This document shows positions 34,090-42,545 of a stretch of 64,000 nt of DNA, piece after piece. Each line of letters begins with the position of its first letter. Position 1 is the stretch's first letter. Source of the DNA: Burkholderiales bacterium (lineage in GTDB: Bacteria > Pseudomonadota > Gammaproteobacteria > Burkholderiales > SG8-41); assembly GCA_022841375.1 (NCBI GenBank), contig JALHRQ010000007.1, positions 62,001 to 126,000 on the forward strand, read 5' to 3'. Made by a program: the position numbers and the translations under genes. The notes beneath the pieces were generated by a model that saw nothing but the letters and a program-made list of their open reading frames with translations, was not told the DNA's origin and made no database searches.

Positions 34090-34467
34090 TTACGCCAATT
34101 CGAGCCGATCGTTCTGCGAGAACGGATCGATGTTGATCCGGAGCGAATGAATGGTCGTCGTCGGTACCTTGCGACGATCGACATTCTTCAGCCGCACGAA
34201 ACCAATGGCTACAAGCTTGCCCAGGGTGCGTGTAAGGTTAGGTTGTGCGCGGCCCGTCAACTCCGCGAGCTCGGCAATTGACTGCGGTTTTTTATCCCGA
34301 ATAATGGCCAGGAGCTCACGGTTCTGAGGTGTCAGCAACCGTAACAGCGCCTCGACAGAGTCGACTGTCGTGCCCCCGGCGTCCTTCGGTGCCAACCTCT
34401 CCCCACGTGCAACAGCCTTCATTTCCTCACGCAGGGACGCATGGCCTTGAATCTTGATATGTTTCAT
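34090..34467 (-). CDS. Helix-turn-helix antitoxin of a TumE/DUF6516 module (TumA-like)
   Basis: A 125-residue DNA-binding protein. The MarR/winged-helix-like segment SIAELAELTGRAQPNLTRTL (about residues 63-82) is followed by GFVRLKNVDRRKVPTT. The N-terminal half is short and charged. This kind of regulator is the usual partner of DUF6516/TumE toxins. It overlaps the toxin gene upstream by 4 bases and is the second gene of the pair. It probably neutralises the toxin and represses the operon. Confidence 0.75.
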   Translation of the reverse strand: MKHIKIQGHASLREEMKAVARGERLAPKDAGGTTVDSVEALLRLLTPQNRELLAIIRDKKPQSIAELAELTGRAQPNLTRTLGKLVAIGFVRLKNVDRRKVPTTTIHSLRINIDPFSQNDRLELA

Positions 34468-34871
34468 GGGCGATCTCCTTCCGTTACTTCAACGATCTCG
34501 AACGGGATGCCGTGCTCGGTGAGCACGCGTTCGACCTCGTAGAAAAAATCAATAATCAATGTTTCAGCGTCCTTAAACGCATATGGACGGCCCTCGTCTG
34601 TTTCCGTTCGATGCCAGTGATCCATCGCTTTAGGACGCTTCTTGAACCGCGCCCCCTTGGCCGGAACACTGTGTGCATTGTCAAAACCGATCAGCCGCCG
34701 GTTGTCTGGACCATGCAAGGTAAACGAGTAGTCCAGTCCATGCGGTTTTCCATCGTTCGCTACTACTTTCGTGATCTCAAACTTCAGCCAATAACCGCCA
34801 GCGTAACGGTGCACATGCCCGTTGAAACCCAGCAAGAATTCAAGCGTATGTGCGCCGCTCTTTTTTGGCAT
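34464..34871 (-). CDS. TumE/DUF6516 family toxin
   Basis: A 135-residue protein resembling the DUF6516 (TumE) toxin family: GGYWLKFEITKV, LDYSFTLHGPDNRRLIGFDN, then DHWHRTETDEGRPYAFKDAE and LIIDFFYEVERVL. The mode of action of the family is not known to me. The toxin precedes the antitoxin, less common than the reverse. An 8-bp palindrome TCACGTGA at 34886-34893 upstream may be an operator. The pair lies near the recombinase and probably stabilises this mobile block. Confidence 0.7.
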   Translation of the reverse strand: MPKKSGAHTLEFLLGFNGHVHRYAGGYWLKFEITKVVANDGKPHGLDYSFTLHGPDNRRLIGFDNAHSVPAKGARFKKRPKAMDHWHRTETDEGRPYAFKDAETLIIDFFYEVERVLTEHGIPFEIVEVTEGDRP

Positions 34872-34953
34872 CTATTACCATATCCTCACGTGATAAGTAT
34901 AAAAGCGATGAAAACGTGGAGTCAAGACCCCTGTGAGGCCGTCATGCGCCCGC

Positions 34954-35354
34954 TTACCGCTGTCCTGGTGCCTGCAGTGTTACCGCCGGTAACACCCGGA
35001 GCGGATGGGGGATCTGGTACGGCAGGTCGATCGATAGTCGGGAACCATGCAGCCAGCGCTCCGGCCAGAACGCCGGCTGCGCCAGTCTTCCCTGCATTTC
35101 TGCGACAACGGCCTGCGCCAACGCGCATCGTCACTGCACAGCGCGAGCTGGTAGTGACGATGCGCGTAACCCCATGACAGCGTTGGGTTCTGGCGCAGTT
35201 TTTCCAAGTGACGGAGCGCCATGAACTCAGTGACGGACCTGCTGGCGCATCCGATATCCGATATCCGGCACCTGGCGCAATCGCCCGCCAAACGTTCGGT
35301 CTCCGGGGACAGTCGGGCAGACCAGGATGCTGCCAAGGTTGGGTGCCACAACAT
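34954..35354 (-). pseudogene. Frameshifted gene of unknown family
   Basis: The frame contains SVTEFMALRHLEKLRQNPTL and SWGYAHRHYQLALCSDD, then loses sense. A second frame continues with LAQAVVAEMQGRLAQPAFW, PERWLHGSRLSIDLPYQ and a stop at 34954-34956. Both parts have strong protein-like composition, and the shift is a two-base change at one point (near GATGCGCGTTGG). I do not recognise the family. Its position in the mobile block suggests a plasmid- or ICE-borne gene. Confidence 0.45.
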
Positions 35355-35780
35355 TGGATGACTGTCTCATCGAAAAGATTCCCCGTTGCAGCGAGTACAC
35401 GCGCTACACCGACTGCACACCAGCTGCAATCGGACTGCAGAACGACTGCATATTCTGAATTCAGTCGATCAGGAACGACCGTCAAGACGCTTGGCGTTGG
35501 TCCGTGGCGCAGAGGTTTTGCAAAAAATATTGACGACTGGCAATCTGGCGATTTTAAACAGTAAATTGCCGGCAAGCGTCGAGCGTCGCTATAAATTGGG
35601 CCGGCCGTTGGGAACTCGCAGCACTGCTGCCCGGTCGAATTACGGACCGCGCGTCAATGGTTATTCCAGCGGCATCCGATAAGGGTTGGTGAACCACAAT
35701 AGACGCCGCGCGGAACAGAATTTGAATAGGTTTTACGCTGGCTGTGTCAGCCCGGTTGATGCCCGTTACGCATCGCCTTT

Positions 35781-35845
35781 CGCTCGCAAGAGCGCCGAAA
35801 CCGGTCAGATCTCCTGAGAACCGGCAAGTCGCAAGACTTGGAGAT
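35781..35845 (+). other. Two GCAA-tetraloop hairpins, one with an outer stem
   Basis: The first hairpin, at 35781-35794, has stem CGCTC/GAGCG and loop GCAA. The second, at 35825-35840, has stem CAAGTC/GACTTG and loop GCAA. The segments ATCTC (35809-35813) and GAGAT (35841-35845) can close an outer stem around the second hairpin. GNRA loops on both stems in the same strand suggest RNA folding on the plus strand. Confidence 0.5.
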
Positions 35846-36049
35846 ACGCGTCATCCCCTGCAGTCAGCATAACGACCGCACCGTCTGAGACTGCCGTTCC
35901 CCAAACGGCACCGTTCGTAACACTTGCATCGCACCGCTGCGGTTTGTCAGCCCATGGTTGGCAGGCGGCCGCACCCGCTGCGCAAGAGTCGTTTGCCTTG
36001 ACCGTCCCATGCGTCCTGCATGCGCCGGTCCCTCAGGTTCTCCTCTCAC

Positions 36050-36065
36050 GACCCCTTGCGGGGTC
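36050..36065. other. Tetraloop hairpin GACCCC-TTGC-GGGGTC
   Basis: A perfect six-base-pair stem with a four-base loop. On the minus strand the loop reads GCAA, a GNRA tetraloop. No T-run follows on either strand within a terminator-like distance on the plus side, so a simple rho-independent terminator is unlikely. It belongs to the same hairpin-rich stretch as the two GCAA hairpins upstream. Confidence 0.5.
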
Positions 36066-36525
36066 ATTCCTCTGTTACCGCGCGTGGTGCAATGCCGCGC
36101 GCCGGGTGATCCCCGTTAACGGATCAGTGTACGCGTCATTGCGACGCCCCCCTTCGGTCTTGGGTGAATGACCTTCGGTGCAACCCGCGCTCCGCGCGGC
36201 ATCGACATCGACGCCAAACCAAAGCGCTGTGCAGCGCCGGCGAGTAACAAAACCCCTGCACAAAACGGGAGCGGTGTCTCTCGTGCCCCTTGTGATGTCC
36301 GACATGCATGACGCATGCGGGCTGGGCAGAAACACTAACCAGACGGAACCGACACCAACGTAGCACGCAGCACTGCAACAACACGAAACAGATGGATGCA
36401 ATACAGGTAACCATGAAACGACAGGGGCGTTTTCCACGGGGGCGGGCGTGCGGCGCATCACTCGCACGCAAGCGCACGCCGCGGTGGGAAACGCCAAGGC
36501 AGAACGGCTGCAGGAATGGTGAGGA

Positions 36526-36765
36526 TTGGAACATGAATACGCAATGGTTGATGCCATGCTGACCAGGGAGATGATTCTGCCGCTGGTCAACGCACGGCTT
36601 AACCGCGTGCTGCTGATCGCGCAGGCCGCACTCCCGGAACACCAGTTCGAGGCGTTTCGCCGGCTCATTCTGGACGAATTCGGCAGAGCCGGGCTCATCA
36701 GGGATCTGGACACGATCGCTGATGCGTCCCGGCCGGAACGGCACGGTACGGGCAGGACCACTTGA
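36526..36765 (+). CDS. Small protein upstream of the recombinase
   Basis: A 79-residue frame with a helical core: REMILPLVNARLNRVLLIAQ, then HQFEAFRRLILDEFGRAGLI. Start choice is uncertain: TTG at 36526, ATG at 36544 and ATG at 36556 are all in frame. A separate 9-codon frame starting at 36533 after a gagga site ends across the last of these, which could couple translation. Small genes of this kind often precede large serine recombinases on mobile elements; the function is unknown. Confidence 0.5.
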   Translation: MEHEYAMVDAMLTREMILPLVNARLNRVLLIAQAALPEHQFEAFRRLILDEFGRAGLIRDLDTIADASRPERHGTGRTT

Positions 36766-36789
36766 GCAAAGAAGGGAGGTGTAGCATGA

Positions 36790-36939
36790 TTGCAAGCACA
36801 GAACCCTGAAGTCTCGATCGAGTTCAGTCCGGACATCTCGCAGGACGCCGTGTCGTGCGAGGAACTCGATCTCATTCAAGCGCATTTCGCGGGCCTCCTT
36901 CGCCAGTTGCTGATCGAGGCCGACTCAAGCCAGAACTGA
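36790..36939 (+). CDS. Small acidic protein upstream of the recombinase, TTG start
   Basis: A 49-residue frame that must start at TTG because a TGA directly precedes it. The strong gggagg site at 36774-36779 is well placed for this start. The sequence includes VSIEFSPDISQDAVSCEELD, then LIQAHFAGLLRQLLIEADSS. It is acidic and helical at the C-terminus. Its stop is 11 bases before the recombinase ATG. I recognise no family. Confidence 0.5.
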   Translation: MQAQNPEVSIEFSPDISQDAVSCEELDLIQAHFAGLLRQLLIEADSSQN

Positions 36940-36950
36940 GGAGCCAGGCT

Positions 36951-38597
36951 ATGGATGTGGTGATCTACGCCCGTGTGTCCACGGGCAAGCAGGTGGAGAA
37001 CGATCTCTCCATTCCCGATCAACTGCGCCAGTTGCGTGAGTGGACCAAGGCGCAAGGCCATTGCCTGGTCTCGGAATACGTCGAGGCAGGGGCGACGGCC
37101 ACCGATGACCGCCGCCCGGTGTTCCAGCAGATGATCGGGGATGCGGGTTTGTCACCGCCGCCGTTCGAAGCCATCATCGTCCATAGCCTCTCCCGGTTCT
37201 TTCGCGATGCCCTCGAATTCGGGCTCTACGAGAGAAAGCTTAAAAAGGCCGGCGTGAAGGTCATTTCGATCACGCAGCAAACGGGCGACGACCCGTCCGG
37301 CGAGATGGCTCGCAAGCTCTTCAGCCTCTTTGACGAATACCAGAGCAAGGAGAACGCCAAGCACACCCTGCGTGCGATGAAGGAGAACGCGCGGCAGGGC
37401 TACTGGAACGGTTCGCGCGCGCCGTTCGGTTACCGCGTGGTCGATGTGGGGGTTGCCGGTTCGCGGGGTCGGCAAAAGCGCCGGCTCGAAGTGGACCCGG
37501 TGGCTGCCGAGACGGTACGCAAGATCTTTGACCTGTATCTGCAAGGGCATCACGGTCGCAGGATGGGCATGAAAAACCTAGCGGCCTACCTGAACGACCA
37601 CGGTATGACCCTGCGCGGCAAACCCTGGCGCATGCAGAAAGTGCATGATGTGCTCTCGGACCGGGTCTACATGGGCGAGTTCTACTTCAACCGCCACGAC
37701 TGTCGCACGGCCAGGATCAAGCCGCTCGCCGAGTGGATCAAGGTGGACGTGCCTGCGATCGTTGACGAAAAGACCTTCGACCGCGTTGCGGCGCGCCGAC
37801 ACGCCCAGCACCCCAGCAGAATACCGGGGCAACAGTTGGCGTCCCCGGCCATTCTCATCGGGTTGATGAAATGCGGGCACTGTGGCGCCAGCATGACGCA
37901 GGCGACGGGCAAGAGCGGGCGCTATCGCTACTACAAATGCACCACCCGAATGGGTATCGGCGTGCACCGCTGCACTGCCCGCAACCTCGCCCGCGAATCG
38001 ACGGAGCAGATTGTTCTTGCCACCCTTGCCGACAAGGTGTTTACGCCCAGTCGGGTGGAGATCATGTTCCGGGAATTAAGAAAGCGTCAGCGCGCCACAC
38101 GCAGTGCGGAGGATGCCCGGTTCCAGCAATTGACGCGGGAATTGAAGGAAATCGACGCCGGCATTGCGCGCCTGTATGAAGCGGTCGAAAAAGGGCTGCT
38201 GCCGCTGGACACAAGGCTCCAGGAGCGCTCGCAGAAGCTCCAGGCACGCCGACAGGACGTGGTGGTCGCCAGCGCCGCACTGCGCGATTCATGGGATGTC
38301 CCGCTGAACAGGCTCACGCCGGCCCATGTCCAGAAATTCACACGAGCGCTGAGGACCCGGTTGCTCGATACCACCTCGGGGTTCGGCAAGGCCTATCTGA
38401 ACCTGCTGGTGGAAGAGATCCGGCTCAAGGGTGACGAGTTGCACATCCGGGGCAGCTATCGTGCCTTGGCGCGTGCCGTCACGTTATCAAAAGAGGCGAA
38501 GCTGGGGGAGGTGCCCAGCTTCGTACCAGATTGGCGCGCCCGAGACGATTCGAACGTCCGACCCCTGCCTTCGGAGGGCAGTACTCTATCCAGCTGA
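36951..38597 (+). CDS. Large serine recombinase (site-specific integrase)
   Basis: A 548-residue recombinase. The resolvase domain (about residues 1-150) opens [18 protein letters not shown] with the catalytic serine. The recombinase domain covers about 160-280. A zinc ribbon with MKCGHCGAS and [14 protein letters not shown] lies at about 305-345, and a coiled-coil region follows at about 380-450. A gaggag site precedes the ATG. The last residues (about [18 protein letters not shown]) are encoded by the antisense strand of tRNA-Arg, which provides the stop codon. It probably integrates an element at that tRNA. Confidence 0.9.
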   Translation: MDVVIYARVSTGKQVENDLSIPDQLRQLREWTKAQGHCLVSEYVEAGATATDDRRPVFQQMIGDAGLSPPPFEAIIVHSLSRFFRDALEFGLYERKLKKAGVKVISITQQTGDDPSGEMARKLFSLFDEYQSKENAKHTLRAMKENARQGYWNGSRAPFGYRVVDVGVAGSRGRQKRRLEVDPVAAETVRKIFDLYLQGHHGRRMGMKNLAAYLNDHGMTLRGKPWRMQKVHDVLSDRVYMGEFYFNRHDCRTARIKPLAEWIKVDVPAIVDEKTFDRVAARRHAQHPSRIPGQQLASPAILIGLMKCGHCGASMTQATGKSGRYRYYKCTTRMGIGVHRCTARNLARESTEQIVLATLADKVFTPSRVEIMFRELRKRQRATRSAEDARFQQLTRELKEIDAGIARLYEAVEKGLLPLDTRLQERSQKLQARRQDVVVASAALRDSWDVPLNRLTPAHVQKFTRALRTRLLDTTSGFGKAYLNLLVEEIRLKGDELHIRGSYRALARAVTLSKEAKLGEVPSFVPDWRARDDSNVRPLPSEGSTLSS

Positions 38598-38608
38598 GCT
38601 ACGGGCGC
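38532..38608 (-). tRNA. tRNA-Arg (anticodon CCG)
   Basis: The minus strand begins GCGCCCGTAGCTCAGCTGGA and folds as a complete cloverleaf. The acceptor stem is GCGCCCG/CGGGCGC, the anticodon stem CTGCC/GGCAG encloses the loop CTCCGAA with anticodon CCG, and the T-arm contains GTTCGAATC. A CCA end is encoded at 38532-38534. Length is 77 bases. The 3' part overlaps the serine recombinase gene in antisense, and this is a likely chromosomal attachment site. Confidence 0.95.
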
Positions 38609-38648
38609 GTTGCGGGCAGGATTCTACCACGCCGCCCGGGAGGGGCGT

Positions 38649-38677
38649 TTTACCGGCCATGGCAATGCCGATATAAT
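38649..38677 (+). promoter_or_regulatory. Sigma70-type promoter of the diheme cytochrome gene
   Basis: TTTACC at 38649-38654 and TATAAT at 38672-38677 are separated by 17 bases, a near-consensus housekeeping promoter. The cytochrome start codon is 33 bases further on. Confidence 0.65.
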
Positions 38678-38709
38678 TCGCGCTTTCCAAGAAGCACCGG
38701 GACATCGCA

Positions 38710-39525
38710 ATGAGCGAACATCACCAGACGGAACACTCCTCGCCAATCAAAACACCTAAACAGCTGGCTATCGTTGTCGTGCTGGCATTTGTGGTGCCCG
38801 TCGTGGTCATCATTTTGCTGGCCCAGATGGCTGCCGGCACCAAAAAATCCACCGCTTCGCCCGCCGCACAGGAAGAAGCCATCGCCAAACGCCTGAAACC
38901 GGCCGGTGAAGTGATCATCGCTGCGGCCAGCGGTGCGCAGCAAATGCGCGACGGAAAAACGGTCGTGGAAACCGCCTGTGCTGCATGCCATGCCACTGGC
39001 GCGATGAATGCGCCGAAAATTGGCGATAAAGCCGCTTGGGGCAAGCTGACGGGGCGCAGCCTCGAAGCACTGACCGCGAGCGCCATCAAAGGCGTGCGCC
39101 AGATGCCCGCCCGCGGCGGCAATCCGGACATCCCGGATGTTGAAATTGCTCGCGCCATCGTCTACATGGCCAATCAGAGCGGCTCCAATTGGAAAGAACC
39201 TTCTGCGCCGGCTGTTGCTGCACCAGTTGCAGTTGCTGCCGCACCTGCGCCAGTCGCCGCCGCGCCCGCGACTGGCGGCGATGCAGCCAAAGGCAAAAGC
39301 GTTTATGAATCAAGTTGTGCCGCCTGCCACCTTGCCGGGGTTGCCGGCGCACCCAAGACCGGAGACAAGGCGGCCTGGGCGCCGCGCCTGAAAAACGGCC
39401 AAGAAGCCCTCTACGCTGCCGTGATCAAGGGTAAAGGCGCGATGCCGCCAAAAGGCGGCAACGCCAGCCTGACTGATGCGGACATCAAAGCCGCCGTTGA
39501 TTACCTCACGGGTTTGGCCAAATAA
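38710..39525 (+). CDS. Membrane-anchored diheme c-type cytochrome (c5-like)
   Basis: A 271-residue protein. One N-terminal helix (about residues 17-42) acts as an uncleaved anchor. Two class I cytochrome domains contain CAACHATG (about 93-100) and CAACHLAG (about 205-212), with distal methionines in VRQMPARGG and GAMPPKGG. An alanine/proline-rich linker joins them. It probably carries electrons between membrane complexes and a terminal oxidase. A sigma70-type promoter precedes it and a terminator follows. Confidence 0.9.
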   Translation: MSEHHQTEHSSPIKTPKQLAIVVVLAFVVPVVVIILLAQMAAGTKKSTASPAAQEEAIAKRLKPAGEVIIAAASGAQQMRDGKTVVETACAACHATGAMNAPKIGDKAAWGKLTGRSLEALTASAIKGVRQMPARGGNPDIPDVEIARAIVYMANQSGSNWKEPSAPAVAAPVAVAAAPAPVAAAPATGGDAAKGKSVYESSCAACHLAGVAGAPKTGDKAAWAPRLKNGQEALYAAVIKGKGAMPPKGGNASLTDADIKAAVDYLTGLAK

Positions 39526-39557
39526 TCCGGCCGAGCGACTTCATCATTCAAAACGCA

Positions 39558-39584
39558 AAGGTGCAGCACTGCTGCGCCTTTTTT
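39558..39584 (+). terminator. Rho-independent terminator after the diheme cytochrome gene
   Basis: An inverted repeat aaggtgcagca/tgctgcgcctt is followed by a run of six T. It lies about 35 bases after the cytochrome stop codon and just before apaH. Confidence 0.75.
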
Positions 39585-39605
39585 GTTTGACCCGGCAAAC
39601 AGGCC

Positions 39606-40427
39606 ATGGCCACTTACGCGATCGGCGATATTCAGGGCTGTTATGACGAACTTAGGCGACTGCTGGACATCGTCGCCTTCGACCCGTCGCGAGACCGGTT
39701 ATGGATCGCCGGCGATATCGCCAACCGCGGCCCGCAGACTCTTCAGGTGCTGCGTTTTATCCGCAGCCTCGGCGATGGCGCCATTGTCACGCTCGGCAAT
39801 CATGACCTGCACCTGCTGGTGGTGGCCGCAGGCGTGCGCAAACCGCACCGTGGCGACACCCTGGACGAACTGCTGTCAGCACCGGACTGCGACGAACTGC
39901 TCGACTGGTTGCGCCGCCGGAAACTGATGCATGCCGGTAGCGGCTATGCCATGGTTCATGCAGGGCTGCTGCCGCAATGGACGATTGCCAAAGCCATGGC
40001 GCTGGCGGCCGAAGTTGAAGCGATATTGCAGGGCCAGGACTACGGCGATTTCATCCAGCACATGTACGGCAACGAACCGCTGCGATGGCACGACGGTCTT
40101 GCGGGTTACGACCGGCTGCGTATCGTGGTCAACGCGATGACCCGGCTGCGCCTGTGCAAACCTGACGGCGCCATGGAGTTTTCGCACAAAACGGGGCTCA
40201 CTGACATACCGCCGGGCTTTATCCCCTGGTTTGACGTGCCTGATCGGGCCAGTGCAGACACGCCGCTGATTTTTGGCCACTGGGCCGCACTGGGGTTGTT
40301 GCTGCGCCCTAACCTGTTCGGTATCGACTCGGGATGTGTGTGGGGACGGCTGCTCACCGCCGTGCGTCTGGAAGATCGAAAGGTTTTTCAGTGCGATTGC
40401 GCTGGCGTCAACGGATCAGGCGACTAG
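39606..40427 (+). CDS. apaH: Symmetrical bis(5'-nucleosyl)-tetraphosphatase ApaH
   Basis: A 273-residue metallophosphatase of usual length. It has the motifs AIGDIQGCYDEL (about residues 5-16), AGDIANRGP (about 35-43) and LGNHDLHLL (about 62-70), and later FGHWAALG. It hydrolyses diadenosine tetraphosphate to two ADP. The gene begins 25 bases after the preceding terminator. Its 3' end overlaps the convergent acyltransferase gene by 20 bases. Confidence 0.95.
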   Translation: MATYAIGDIQGCYDELRRLLDIVAFDPSRDRLWIAGDIANRGPQTLQVLRFIRSLGDGAIVTLGNHDLHLLVVAAGVRKPHRGDTLDELLSAPDCDELLDWLRRRKLMHAGSGYAMVHAGLLPQWTIAKAMALAAEVEAILQGQDYGDFIQHMYGNEPLRWHDGLAGYDRLRIVVNAMTRLRLCKPDGAMEFSHKTGLTDIPPGFIPWFDVPDRASADTPLIFGHWAALGLLLRPNLFGIDSGCVWGRLLTAVRLEDRKVFQCDCAGVNGSGD

Positions 40428-41160
40428 CGATCGACGTGTGCGCGGCGTCAGCCAGCGCACGGCGATGTGGAACATCCATCGCCAGCAGCGGCAGAAAATA
40501 CAGATGCACATCGATTTCCTGCAACGCGATGATCTGCAGCAATGATTGCCCGAACGATTTGTCGCCGTCGAACGCCGCTTCAACACATAGTGAACCGTCT
40601 TTATGCACAAAGCGCAGCGCCACCGGCTGCACTGCCGCATCAGCGATCAGTGCGGGCTGCAGCAGCGAACTGTGAAAGCGCAACACCTGCGCGCCGTCCG
40701 TTGTGGTGCCCTCGGGAAAAACCGCAACCACTTCATCCTCAAGCATCGCTTCAGCAATCAAACCATTGACACGGGCGGTGTCGCTGCGTCGCCCTCGCTC
40801 AATGAAAAGAGTACCGGTTCTGGCGCTCAGCCAGCCAATGGCCGGCCAGCTGCGAATTTCGGATTTCGCGACAAAACGCACCGGATTTACAGAATTCAAG
40901 GCAAAAATGTCCAACCAGGAAACATGGTTGGCCACCAGCATCAGCGGACGAACCCGCGCGGGCGCACCGTGCACATGCACCTGAATGTTAAGTATGCGCA
41001 GCAGCACGGCCGACCACGTTCCAATCTCCTGCCGGCATCGCGCGCTGGAAAAGAACGGGAAAAACAGCGTCGCGGTCAACAAACCGTGCAGCAGATGCAA
41101 AACAATTCGCGCCAGCCGCAGCCCGCGCATTGCCAGCGATGATGTTTCACGGCCGCTCAT
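40408..41160 (-). CDS. 1-acyl-glycerol-3-phosphate acyltransferase family (OlsA/PlsC-like)
   Basis: A 250-residue acyltransferase. Motif I is NHVSWLDIFA (about residues 78-87, HxxxxD type with LDIFA), and FPEGTTTDGAQVLRF (about 148-162) is motif III. One hydrophobic segment lies near the N-terminus. The upstream gene encodes an OlsB-like N-acyltransferase, so this may be OlsA, which completes ornithine lipid by O-acylation; ordinary PlsC activity is the alternative. Start codons at 41160, 41169 and 41196 are all possible. Confidence 0.8.
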   Translation of the reverse strand: MSGRETSSLAMRGLRLARIVLHLLHGLLTATLFFPFFSSARCRQEIGTWSAVLLRILNIQVHVHGAPARVRPLMLVANHVSWLDIFALNSVNPVRFVAKSEIRSWPAIGWLSARTGTLFIERGRRSDTARVNGLIAEAMLEDEVVAVFPEGTTTDGAQVLRFHSSLLQPALIADAAVQPVALRFVHKDGSLCVEAAFDGDKSFGQSLLQIIALQEIDVHLYFLPLLAMDVPHRRALADAAHTSIASRLIR

Positions 41161-41255
41161 GGCGGCCATTATAGGGGTGCGCAGCGCGCCGGCCATCAGG
41201 CATGCCGGAAGTGCCGGGCGTAACGCGCGCTCATGCGGGAAAGCGGCAGCAGCAT

Positions 41256-41897
41256 TCACAGGTCTGCCGTGTTGAAATCGGGATCCCAGGCCGGCGCCCC
41301 GCAGATGTAAGCGCCGACACGGAGGTAACCCTTGATCAGCGCCGGCGGCTGCGCATCGACATCGCGATCCAGTGCGGCAATCGGCAATTCGCAGTGCGGA
41401 AACACGCGATACTCCACCGGCGAAAGATGGGTGCGGACAAGCCGGCGGTAAATGCTTGCCGCGGCACAACCACCATCGGCCATGTTTAATGAAGCGCAGC
41501 CGATCAAATAACGATAGTCCTGGAGCGCTGCAAACGCGACCAGTGCCGACCACAGCATGGCGATGGTGCTGCCGGTACGATATTCGGGGTGCACGCAGGA
41601 GCGGCCGATTTCTACCGTGGCATCACGCAAATGCTGGATTCGGGTCAGATCAAATTCGCTGTCTGCATAGAAACTTCCAATCTCGAGCGCCTTCGGGCCC
41701 GGCAACAGCCGGTAGGCGCCGACCACTTCGCCGCTGCCGGTATCCCGTACCAGCAAATGCTCGCAATGGGCGTCATACAAATCACAGTCAATGCCCCGTT
41801 CTGCACCGGGCACGCGCGCGCCCATTCCCTCGGCAAACACCCGGTCACGCAGCCTTTGGGCTTCGAGCACCTCACCGGGACTACGGGCGAACGACAC
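41256..41897 (-). CDS. OlsB-like GNAT acyltransferase (L-ornithine N-acyltransferase type)
   Basis: A 213-residue protein. It opens LEAQRLRDRVFAEGMGARVP and contains DAHCEHLLVRD, VGAYRLLPGPKALEIGSFY, EIGRSCVHPEYRTG and GCASLNMADG, typical of the OlsB/hemolysin-like GNAT family. OlsB makes lyso-ornithine lipid from acyl-ACP. The start is GTG; no ATG lies upstream before an in-frame stop, and the protein is slightly short for the family. It is 95 bases upstream of the acyltransferase gene, giving an olsB-olsA-like order. Confidence 0.8.
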   Translation of the reverse strand: MSFARSPGEVLEAQRLRDRVFAEGMGARVPGAERGIDCDLYDAHCEHLLVRDTGSGEVVGAYRLLPGPKALEIGSFYADSEFDLTRIQHLRDATVEIGRSCVHPEYRTGSTIAMLWSALVAFAALQDYRYLIGCASLNMADGGCAAASIYRRLVRTHLSPVEYRVFPHCELPIAALDRDVDAQPPALIKGYLRVGAYICGAPAWDPDFNTADL

Positions 41898-42075
41898 CGC
41901 CAGTGCTGTGCCATTGCCTGCACGCGCTTCTGCAACTTAAAGGGTTTGGTCCAGCATTGGGCCTGTCTCAGTCGTTGTTTGACGAAGACGAGGCTAAGGC
42001 CGAACAATGACAACGCCGTGAAGAACCGGTTAAAAATCAGTGACAGTGAAATCGGCGCCGGCTTCCAGCGGCGCG

Positions 42076-42531
42076 TCAGTGCGTGACGCGGGAAGTGCGT
42101 CCGTCTGAAAGTATGCGCACACGTTCGCCGGCCTTGAAGGTCTCATCTGCTTCCTGAACAATGGCCACCAGCGCGCCATTGTCGAGTTTGACGGTGACCT
42201 CGACGCCGGTTCGACGCGTCGTGCCCTGCTCGATCGCCTGACCGGCAACGCCGCCGGCCACCGCGCCCAGCACGGCGGCAATATCCGAACCGCGACCGCC
42301 GCCGACCGAACTGCCGGCAATGCCGCCAACCACCGCGCCGGCGGCCGGGCCGACGATGGTGCGGGTACCTTCAATCTGCACCTGGCGCACGCTTTCGACC
42401 ATACCCATCCGCACATTCTGTTCGCGGCGCGCCTCGTCACGGGTATAGGAACCGCCGCCAAGTCCTTCGGCACACCCGGCGAGCATTGCCGCTGCCAGTA
42501 TTGCTGCCGCAATCTGCATCCGTTTGTCCAT
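42076..42531 (-). CDS. Glycine-zipper 2TM-domain lipoprotein (SlyB-like)
   Basis: A 151-residue lipoprotein. A signal sequence with lipobox MLAGC (about residues 16-20) precedes a glycine-zipper region of about 45 residues (GPAAGAVVGGIAGSSVGGG and AAVLGAVAGGVAGQA). A C-terminal part ends GERVRILSDGRTSRVTH. Such proteins sit in the outer membrane and support envelope integrity. It follows the PfkB kinase gene by 14 bases on the same strand. Confidence 0.85.
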   Translation of the reverse strand: MDKRMQIAAAILAAAMLAGCAEGLGGGSYTRDEARREQNVRMGMVESVRQVQIEGTRTIVGPAAGAVVGGIAGSSVGGGRGSDIAAVLGAVAGGVAGQAIEQGTTRRTGVEVTVKLDNGALVAIVQEADETFKAGERVRILSDGRTSRVTH

Positions 42532-42545
42532 ATTTGATTCTCCAG

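Larger units (their letters stand above)
35355..36525. other. Gene-free stretch rich in hairpins
   Basis: No convincing coding sequence was found in about 1.2 kb. Frames here lack recognisable motifs. Several short tetraloop hairpins occur (listed separately), along with a GCGCG/CGCGC stem near 36080-36105 and a CCGCGC/GCGCGG stem near 36185-36200. The stretch precedes the recombinase module and may be the regulatory or transfer region of a mobile element, or a structured RNA. Confidence 0.45.
13176..38608. mobile_element. Accessory mosaic region ending at tRNA-Arg
   Basis: Between the core-looking FAD gene and the tRNA-Arg gene lie modules unlike the flanking housekeeping genes: an ECF sigma system, a tripartite exporter, NO-detoxification genes, a toxin-antitoxin pair, a serine recombinase, and several dead fragments of integrase, RadC, IS3 OrfA and DedA. 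The right edge is the recombinase/tRNA junction. No duplicate of the tRNA 3' end was seen at the left, so this is probably several insertions rather than one island. Confidence 0.45.
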
